In this document: positions 56,940-64,000 of the stretch, piece by piece
How positions within the stretch are numbered: position 1 is the first letter of the stretch
Layout: the number at the start of each line of letters is the position of its first letter
Assembly (NCBI RefSeq): GCF_001653235.2
Contig: NC_035795.1
Span: forward strand, 1,674,001-1,738,000
Length of the DNA stretch: 64,000 nucleotides
Direction: 5' to 3'
DNA from: Pochonia chlamydosporia 170
Taxonomy: Eukaryota > Ascomycota > Sordariomycetes > Hypocreales > Clavicipitaceae
Program-made: the position numbers and the translations under genes
Notes under the pieces: model-generated
The model's database searches: none
Told to the model about the DNA's origin: nothing
Seen by the model: the letters and a program-made list of their open reading frames with translations, nothing else

Positions 56940-57396
56940 TTATGACGGCGGTTTGAGATTATCCGTGGCTGACACGCCAGTTAATATCAGATTTCGGCTG
57001 TAATAAAAAAACGGCAGCCTTACCTTCGAGGTGGAATAGCACATTAGACTGATAGTTCTTGAACATCTGGGCTACCAACTCCACATTCATGTTTTGAATG
57101 TTGATTTCCTGGTGATGTGTGAGTTGGGCTTCCTGGGTATTATTCTTGAATAATAAAATTGATACCTGAAGACTTTTATTCATTACAATGACAGCCTCGT
57201 TTAATTTTTCCTATCGTTTCGTTAGTCAGGTTGCGTGGTGAGCTCTGGTGAGGAGTAGCATGTACCACGTTGGTGACGATACGCGACAGCAGGAGGTTCT
57301 GCTGATGTTCGTGTGGACTTTCCTGTCCCAGTGTTAACTCAAACAAAAAGAAAGCTCAAGATTTACAATGAGACAAGTCTCACGGCCTCTTACCAT
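56940..57396 (-). CDS. DAD4: DASH complex subunit Dad4
   Basis: Five coding exons: 57394-57396 (the ATG alone), 57266-57322, 57166-57210, 57024-57108 and 56940-56968; 72 aa, the usual Dad4 size. The assembled protein starts [17 protein letters not shown]. It continues through [15 protein letters not shown] and [20 protein letters not shown] to the C-terminal A-T-D-N-L-K-P-P-S, all strongly conserved in Dad4. Each intron has GT-AG ends and the phases close to a stop. Dad4 belongs to the ten-protein DASH/Dam1 ring that couples kinetochores to microtubule plus ends. An initiator codon split off by an intron immediately after ATG is unusual and makes the gene invisible to simple ORF scans. Confidence 0.93.
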
Positions 57397-57675
57397 TGTG
57401 TAAAGAATTCCGCGATGATAGGACACTCTGGCAGGTATCTGTTTACAACAAAGAATCCATAACCACCACTGGTAATGGCGGGTCAGTGACCTCAGTAGAC
57501 GCGGTGAGACGCGGCAGAAACGCTTCAACAGGCCATCGCCCTTAAGCTTCACTACCACTCCGTCGCTTCTTTACCTGTCTTCAATCACGCCTTTTAGCCA
57601 TCGTCAACACAAATCGCATCCCCTTCACTCTCAAACACTACCGCTATAGCTCGAGACTTCCGCTATTCCCCAAAA
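57397..57675. promoter_or_regulatory. Bidirectional promoter region DAD4 (-) / IES6 (+)
   Basis: 279 bp separate the two start codons, so both promoters must share this space. The IES6-proximal part is pyrimidine-rich on the plus strand. Confidence 0.6.
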
Positions 57676-58254
57676 ATGGCTACCGCCACGCCAACTGAAG
57701 CCCAGATCCAGCACCAGCAGCTTATCGAGCAGCTGGACATCCACTCCATCCACAAGACCTTCCGAAACCAACACTGGAAACCGAATCAGCGACGAAACAA
57801 GAACCTCAAAGCCATTGTAGGCGATGCCTCTAGAAGAGAAGCGTCGGCTCTGGCGACACCCCAGGATGGAAGTGGAAACGCAACACCTGCAAGGGATGAC
57901 GGCCTGTCAACCAGCGGAACATCTACTCCTGCCACGACCAATGGCCGAGATCAGCCGCCAAATCTTGCTCAGGCATCACGAAGTCTGTCGAAGCTGGTAC
58001 TCGAGAAGAGTCTGAAGCCACCCGGTGGAGTTGTCTCTGCGCCTGCGGCAACATATACCAATATTGAGTCAGCGCCGTCTTTGGCTCACTCCAAGCGTTA
58101 CTGCGATGTTACGGGTTTACCAGCGCCATATCTCGACCCCAAGACACGGATGAGATACCACAACAGGGAGATTTTTGGCCTGATTCGGTCGCTGCCGCAG
58201 ACTTCTGCCGAACAGTTCCTGGAGGCTCGTGGCGCACATACGGTTCTGAAGTGA
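57676..58254 (+). CDS. IES6: INO80 complex subunit Ies6 (YL1 C-terminal domain)
   Basis: Single exon, 192 aa, start in context CAAAAATGGC. The N-terminal helix LDIHSIHKTFRNQHWKPNQRRNKNLKAIVGD is conserved in Ies6. A Ser/Thr-rich linker follows, then the YL1_C domain KRYCDVTGLPAPYLDPKTRMRYHNREIFGLIRSL at about 141-175. Ies6 pairs with Arp5 in INO80. The arrangement with ARP5, with only DAD4 between, is the clearest chromatin-related grouping in the window. Confidence 0.94.
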   Translation: MATATPTEAQIQHQQLIEQLDIHSIHKTFRNQHWKPNQRRNKNLKAIVGDASRREASALATPQDGSGNATPARDDGLSTSGTSTPATTNGRDQPPNLAQASRSLSKLVLEKSLKPPGGVVSAPAATYTNIESAPSLAHSKRYCDVTGLPAPYLDPKTRMRYHNREIFGLIRSLPQTSAEQFLEARGAHTVLK

Positions 58255-59270
58255 GCGCTGCGTTGTCTACTGCCGATATACGCACCTTTCATTCCATACG
58301 CCTATAAATACCCAGTGGCAAGCCGCTTGGAAAAGTTTACGATTTACGTCGCATTGGCGTCCAAATAAGACGCCTGGCTTACAAGACAAACAAGGCTGTC
58401 ATCACAACAAGGGAATGTCCGACCAACAAAGTCAAGCTTCAACTATGCATCCCCAGCCTCTCAGCCGAGGATGGCAAATGACGCTCCGGCTTAATCGTGA
58501 TCGAGTTCTGTTCTCTGCCCAAGCTTTAAAAGCCGACAGAGTACCGAGAATGTATGGAGGAGAACAATCTCAGTTGCCGAAGCGTAGAAGCTTGGCCGTC
58601 GGGGCAATATGTACTGCTAGTAGAGAAGACAATAATATTCCACATATTTGGTGAAGTTTCTTGATATGTGTCATTCGTCAGCACTTTGCAAGTGGTCCTC
58701 CGTGTGTGAGTTCAAGGTTGCGAAGGTTGGTGCGTATCCGATTTCATACAGCACTCCAATCCTCCTGGTTCATGGTGTTGAACCAACGCGAAATATTCGT
58801 TGACCTGGCCAGTAAGAGCCACTTGACTCAAATGAATCCACGGAGCCAACCTCATCACGCCGCATCTGTGGTGCCGACTTGCAAATTGGTTATCAAATAA
58901 CCAAAGTTGACAGATGAAGCTTGAGAGATCAAGCTCCCAACCACAGAATTTATCTCACAAGCAAAAAATGAAATGTGGGTCACCTTCATCCCCTGCATTC
59001 CCAACACGCTAAACCGGATTCGTCATCACATTCTCCCTATCAACGAGAAACCCGTGCCTGGCCCAAAAAGCTACAGACCCTGAAAGCCATGCTGTCCTCC
59101 ATGGGAAACCACATGCAATCTTAGACAAGAGAACACCAGAAAAATAGAATCTCCCATTGTCACCGAAAACCACGTCGAATCGCCCGCCTCGAAACACCCT
59201 CCACCCGAAATTTAAAACCCGAACCAAGCTCTTCCCAAGAAATCACCGAAAGGGAAACAAACCGCCCACC
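58255..59270. other. Intergenic region between IES6 and GOT1
   Basis: 1 kb, both neighbours rightward. Frames such as 58415-58654 show nothing recognisable. Expected to hold the IES6 3' UTR and GOT1 promoter. Confidence 0.5.
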
Positions 59271-59953
59271 ATGTCGATGTGGATGTCCGACACCCAAAGT
59301 ACGCGAAACCTGCAACCCCTTGGCCCATGCGACATATACATCGACGTCGCAAACTGCACAACCTGGCGATGGGCCATTGAAAGATGATTGCTGACGAGTC
59401 GTACAGAAATTGGGGTGGTTTTCTGCTCTGGCGGTACGTACACGCTCTACATCGACCGGCGCATTGTCCCGAAAATCCTAACATAATACCAGGAGGACTG
59501 TTCCTCATCGGAGGAGTAATGCTCTTCTTTGATCGCGCCATGTACGTAGCCCCTTCTCCATCAATATACAGCCACTAACACCACATAGGCTTGCCATGGG
59601 AAATGTACACCTCCCCCAACGCACCGAAAACATAACATCTCTAACCCCATTCGCAGATCCTCTTCCTAATCGGCCTCACCATCATCATCGGCCCCCAAAA
59701 GACACTCCTCTTCTTCGCGCGCAAACAAAAAGCCAAAGGAACGGCAGCCTTCTTCGCAGGCCTAACGCTGATTCTCATACGGTGGACATTCATCGGCTTC
59801 CTAGTCGAAACGTACGGAATAATTATCCTGTTTGGCGACTTTTTGGGCACGATTGCCGGGTTTGCGAGGGGGATACCTGTTGTTGGACCGTATATTGGCA
59901 TGCTTGTCGATAGGATAGGGCTGGGACGCCGAAATGCAGAGTTGCCGGTTTGA
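59271..59953 (+). CDS. GOT1: Golgi transport protein Got1
   Basis: Exons 59271-59298 (28 nt), 59407-59433 (27 nt), 59493-59541 (49 nt), 59589-59604 (16 nt) and 59657-59953; 138 aa, equal to the yeast protein. The joined protein reads S-D-T-Q-K-I-G-V-V-F-C-S-G-G-G-L-F-L-I-G-G, then [27 protein letters not shown]. Four membrane helices are visible, the last in TYGIIILFGDFLGTIAGFARGIPVVGPYIG. Got1 is a small multi-pass protein of ER/Golgi vesicles that aids ER-Golgi transport. ATG 59271 has a good context (CCCACCATG); ATG 59277 would match the MW-start of homologues. Four consecutive micro-exons precede the main exon. Confidence 0.94.
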
Positions 59954-60583
59954 AAGGGCGGGTTGGATGTGGTGGAAGATTTCGACACGACTCGATACAA
60001 GGTGACACTTGGGCGGGAATGGGTATACTTGGTACATGGGGATCTACCCAGGAATATGTGTTATGGGAGTAATGGATTTGAAGGACCAGTGGGCTTTGTT
60101 GACCTCGTATAGAATGGTCCTGCTGTGGCAGTGGGAAGGGAGATTCAGGGACGGATTGGCGTATTCGAATTCTGAGGCGTAAGGCCCGGGAAAAGTTGGA
60201 ATACTGTATACTATTGCATGAAAGACGAGGGAACTGTCGGACAGCTTCGGAAGCATAGTCCGTGGAGATACTACAAAAGTCACTCCAGATTAGATCTGGT
60301 CACGCCTGTTGGTGTATTTGCAATGCTCTCGGTGTACGTCGTCATATCGCCCGGATGATGTGGCATGAGTCTTGCGCAGCATACACCATCTAGCTCCCCG
60401 GCTCTGAGTGATGGGATCAAAACACATCTCGTCATAGTTCGTAAGCAGCAAGTTGCAGTAAGAGGCGCTAGTTGGACTTTATAGACACCTACTCTTCACA
60501 TGTTCATAACATTTTGCCTCCTCGACTCTCTTTTGTATAGCCCCATCTCGTCACACATACAGTACTTCTCTCCCCTCCAACAT
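59954..60583. other. Convergent 3' flanks of GOT1 (+) and profilin (-)
   Basis: 630 bp with 3' UTRs; no additional gene recognised. Confidence 0.5.
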
Positions 60584-61358
60584 CTAATATCCCTGACCGA
60601 TAAGGTAGTCCGCCAGTCCCTCAACAGTAGAGCTAGCATTTCCCGCAACCTGAGTCTCGCCGTGGTGGCCAACAACAATAGCCTGCTTGGTCTTGGCAAT
60701 GGCAACACCCAATCGACCCTATACGCGCGGGCAGCAAGCAAAGAACGCAATACGTCAGCTACTGCACCATATTTGAAACGAAAACGTTGGGCTTGGCACT
60801 GGTGGCTAGGAATGGATGCTTGACGTACCTGTCTAGCATAGATAGTCCGGTCTTCGGCTCGGGCCACGACATATCGGTTACCGGCAATGTAGAGACCATC
60901 CGCGAAGGCCTTGTCCTTGGCAGCAGCGTCACCGCCGACAATTGAAGCAATGGCCTTCATCTCCTCTGGCTTAAGCTGTTTATTTCGGACCGGTACATGT
61001 CAGTCGTCCGTTCTGTATGCCACACCGCTCTTGACGGTGGAGAAGCAATGCCCCAGGATGGTTGAGGAATACCTGGAAGTCGGCAGAAGCGGCCCAAGAG
61101 CTGTCGCCGGCTGCGCTGATAATGGCACCCTTGTCAATGTGACCGGTAGCCACAAGGCTACGGGCAGATTTTACGTCAGTGTCTTTTGCGTATAAACATC
61201 GGTCATAGGTGCGAGGACTCGAGGCTCGAAGGCCGAAGGAAGGGCTAGTTTACCTGGTATCGACATAGGCTGCAGAGCTGGAGGTCAGTCAAAGATGCGG
61301 TTGTTGATCAGAGGGGTTTGGTTGGGGAGAGCGGTGGGACAGTACCTTGCCACGACAT
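60584..61358 (-). CDS. PFY1: Profilin
   Basis: Exons 61346-61358 (13 nt), 61254-61269 (16 nt), 61073-61157, 60829-60975 and 60584-60718; 131 aa. The join gives M-S-W-Q-A-Y-V-D-T-S-L-V-A-T-G-H-I, the conserved N-terminal poly-proline-binding start. Later parts are SAAGDSSWAASADFQLKPEE, GGDAAAKDKAFADGLYIAGNRYVVARAEDRTIYARQ and GRLGVAIAKTKQAIVVGHHGETQVAG...LADYLIGQGY. Profilin binds actin monomers and formins and promotes filament growth at hyphal tips. The length is normal. Confidence 0.96.
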
Positions 61359-64000
61359 GTTGCGAGCTTGTGGGAGTTGGAGACGAGGAGAGCAAGAAAC
61401 TGAAGGGTGTGATTAAAATAAAAAGTATTAGATGCCGCAGCTGAGCAGTAGGGTGCGCCGGCGGCAATACAAGAACAGAGGTATGAAGTTCCAAGGTCGA
61501 GGTTTGTTTGTGTGATGGAGACGAGACTCTGGATTTGGTCGAGCTCCGCGTTTTCTGCCCCTCCGTTGCCAAATTCTATGTCAAAGGTCTTTGGCTTTGG
61601 TCATGGAGCAGCACGTCAGTCAGCCAATTCTCAGCCAATGCCTGTGAAGGTTCCCCGCTACGACTTTTCCAAGGAGGGGTACTTTGTTGTCTTGAGTCTT
61701 GACTCTCAACTGTGCTTGACCTCCACCAGACGGTTATCATGAACCCCACCATGGAACCGTCCGGCTCGACTACGGAAACACGACTCACTCAGCATGTCTG
61801 CCATCTTTCGGGTCTGGTGGATGAGCGGTCAGTATCGCTTTGGAGGACCAGAAATTTTCGGATCGACAGGTATGATGAGAAGACACCGAGACGGTCTGCA
61901 TCAGGCAACGTACCGTGTTTGACAACACCACTTTTTGTCGCCCTGGAACCTGCGAACTCGTCATCCACCAGGCTGAACCCGCTTGCGGCCCGCCGACTGG
62001 ATGCTCCAGTCAAGCTCCAGCTCAGCTGCCTGTGCTCTGGTACATTCTGCGAGCCCCGTCTGACTTGGAGCCGCCAGTGCTCAGCCAGTGCCATCAAGTG
62101 TTGTCTGCTTCTGGTGGCGTCAAGTTGGGTCAACTGGCACAATGTTTGCTCTGGTTGAGTGCATGGGCTGACCAGCTCCAGAAGCAGGTCTCGCTGGAGC
62201 TTCTCTTAGCTTGGTTCCCCAGGAACAGTTCAAGTCAGCTTCGCCATGCCATCAAATGCGGACCGACAATCCGGTCTGAGGACGAGGTTGCTGCCAGGCA
62301 CCGCATGGTGTTTTAGACACTCTACCGTTGACTTATCATCTCACGATCGTTCTGGTCATCACCCAACCCAGCCATGCAACCCATCAAACGTAAACAGTTT
62401 GCTTTTTTTCGTAACAGGGCTGGTCATATGCGTCTCTCTCTCTCTCCACCAGGCCATGTTCATGCCAGCAAAATTAACAACATCTGCGTCATGCAGACAC
62501 AGAAGCAACACAAAATGCTGCAGCAAAGCTCATGGATACCGCCAACCACTACCTTCATGTATCAGCCTACGGATACCTTCTCGTAGAGAATGCCGCTAGC
62601 TTGAGGCCCGGGGTGGCAGGAATTTATCTTCGCACCACATCCCTCACAGGTTTGTTCGTCAACCTGAGAAAACTTCCATCTCGTTTCCAAGCTTTGCTTT
62701 GTGCCTGTTATCGACACTCTTGGCGATCAGTCCATTGTCTGGCTGCCTACCCAGCAGTTGGCTGGCTTGACATGTGCTGTCATATGTTTCAACCGCATCG
62801 CCAGCTCACACTCATGTAAATCTCTCAGGGATGGATCTTCCATGGCACCCTTGAACCATCAGTATGCCAGGTCATGCAGTCAAATGCGGTCCGGTGTTCT
62901 TCATCGATTGGCGATAAACGTGCTCTGAGTCGAACAAAACAACCATCTGAAACAGTTCAAATTACCGCGCAGGAGAACAGGTTTTCGCCCATTTTCTGCG
63001 GGCTACGTATGTACCACTGAAAGGACGACCGGACAACAAGTCACTGAGTGTCCCAATGACTCCGTGACCGAGAAATTCGTCATGGAAACTCCCAAGCTCC
63101 CACATTCCGAGAGGTTTTGAGCTCTGCCGCTCCATATTTCCGTCCTTACTCATTAGACGTATGCTGTGACCCAAGTCGCCTGTGTGTTTCAGAATCATAG
63201 CCTAGAACCCGCTCTCTGCTCTTGGCACGCTTCACAAAAGTGTTTATATCTGGCACCAGAGTTTGAAAAGAGGCACCACTGGCATGGCAAAAAACCGCTT
63301 TATACCTCTGTATGGAATATATGTACGGAGCACAGTGCTTTGAAATGGCAAGTTGTCTGTTGACGCTCAAAATAGTGCTGAATTGACTCGGCAACACCTC
63401 TCAACGTAGGTTATATTTAGCAACTATGCTGCGCGTCATCTTTGAGGAGGCTTGATGTAGAGCGCGAGCTACGCATCTACATCCGTGGATATGTGTAGAG
63501 CTGCGTCTTGAACTTTGTTTTTGTCGGCAACCTGCATCACACATGATGTTCAGAACGTCGTCTTGCTGCGATCACTCAACCCCAAAGAGCCTCGGCGAGC
63601 TAAGACGCCCTGGATAACTCCCACCAAGGTTAAATGCCACGAGAATGGTATTTGTCAGTGATTTGATGTCAGTGCATTGGGTAGCAGCGCAACAAGCGAA
63701 TGGCACAGAATTCAGCCTTTGTCAGGCTCTTTGGTCACGATGTTCCTCCTTGCAGTTCATGCATGTGTTCTGCAAGACTGCAACTCGAGCTTCGGTGCCA
63801 AGGTCCACCCGAGTCGGTCGGTCTCTAGGATTCCCAGGCAATCGACGTCTGAACAAAGGACCGATCTGCGCAAAGATGAGACACTTACTACCCCGTCCCG
63901 TCCCACAGGAGAAACAAGTCCATCTCGACGGCTTTGGGTCAACCTTGTCGGCTATTGGCTCAAGGCTGCCTTTGACCACTCTCTCAGGGGAAAAGGAAAG
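61359..64000. other. Terminal 2.6-kb region upstream of profilin without a recognisable gene
   Basis: The first few hundred bases should be the profilin promoter. Open frames of 60-150 codons on both strands (for example 61712-62158 and 63722-63979) lack domains, signals or splice-consistent extensions. Part of a gene beyond the window edge might begin here, but nothing supports a call. Confidence 0.45.

Noticed and set aside
61712..62316. Open frames upstream of profilin
   Set aside because: Several overlapping frames with no domain or splice extension; considered spacer.

Overview
The window is nuclear DNA of a filamentous ascomycete. Genes are split by short introns, mostly 43-100 nt, with GTANGT/GTAAGT donors, CTAAC/CTGAC branch sites and YAG acceptors. 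Proteins match the Pezizomycotina set (kapC-type bZIP, DUF3112 receptor-like protein, GT90, NCA2, DAD4). The gene styles suggest Sordariomycetes, perhaps Hypocreales, but that is an inference from memory of similar proteins. I rebuilt exon joins by hand. Nearly every multi-exon model closes in frame and rejoins conserved motifs across its introns; the 5' end of the GT90 gene is the exception.

Layout. 0-12 kb: a 3'-truncated MFS transporter (-), an atypical hexokinase (-), a GILT-like thiol reductase (+) whose CDS end overlaps the end of a DcpS scavenger decapping enzyme (-), and a GT90/CAP10 membrane glycosyltransferase (+). 12-23 kb: a secreted-ectodomain/TM/SH3 protein (-), a 4.6-kb gene-free stretch, a single-exon gene with a catalytically degenerate RNase H fold (-), and a seven-TM DUF3112 protein (+). 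23-37 kb is a dense housekeeping block: PP2A catalytic subunit (-), EXO84 (-), TOM20 (+), TYW1 (-), and a HIRAN-SNF2-RING helicase (-). 37-42 kb: cysteine dioxygenase (-) lies head to head with an SSU1-type sulfite efflux pump (+). 42-50 kb: NCA2 (-), ERG25 (+), pterin carbinolamine dehydratase (-), and a metal-dependent amidohydrolase (+). 50-52 kb holds a hairpin-rich non-coding stretch. 52-61 kb: kapC-type bZIP (+), ARP5 (-), DAD4 (-), IES6 (+), GOT1 (+), profilin (-). The last 2.6 kb shows no recognisable gene.

Functional links. CDO1 makes the oxidised sulfur that ends up as sulfite, and SSU1 exports sulfite; they share one intergenic region. ARP5 and IES6 form one module of the INO80 chromatin remodeller and are separated only by the 72-aa kinetochore gene DAD4. 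No CRISPR array, intact transposon, rRNA or convincing tRNA was seen. No clearly new multi-gene system is evident. The strongest leads are the two functional pairs, the hairpin-rich putative ncRNA at about 50.15-50.62 kb, the dead-RNase-H gene, and the extreme micro-exons (including a start codon alone on its exon in DAD4).
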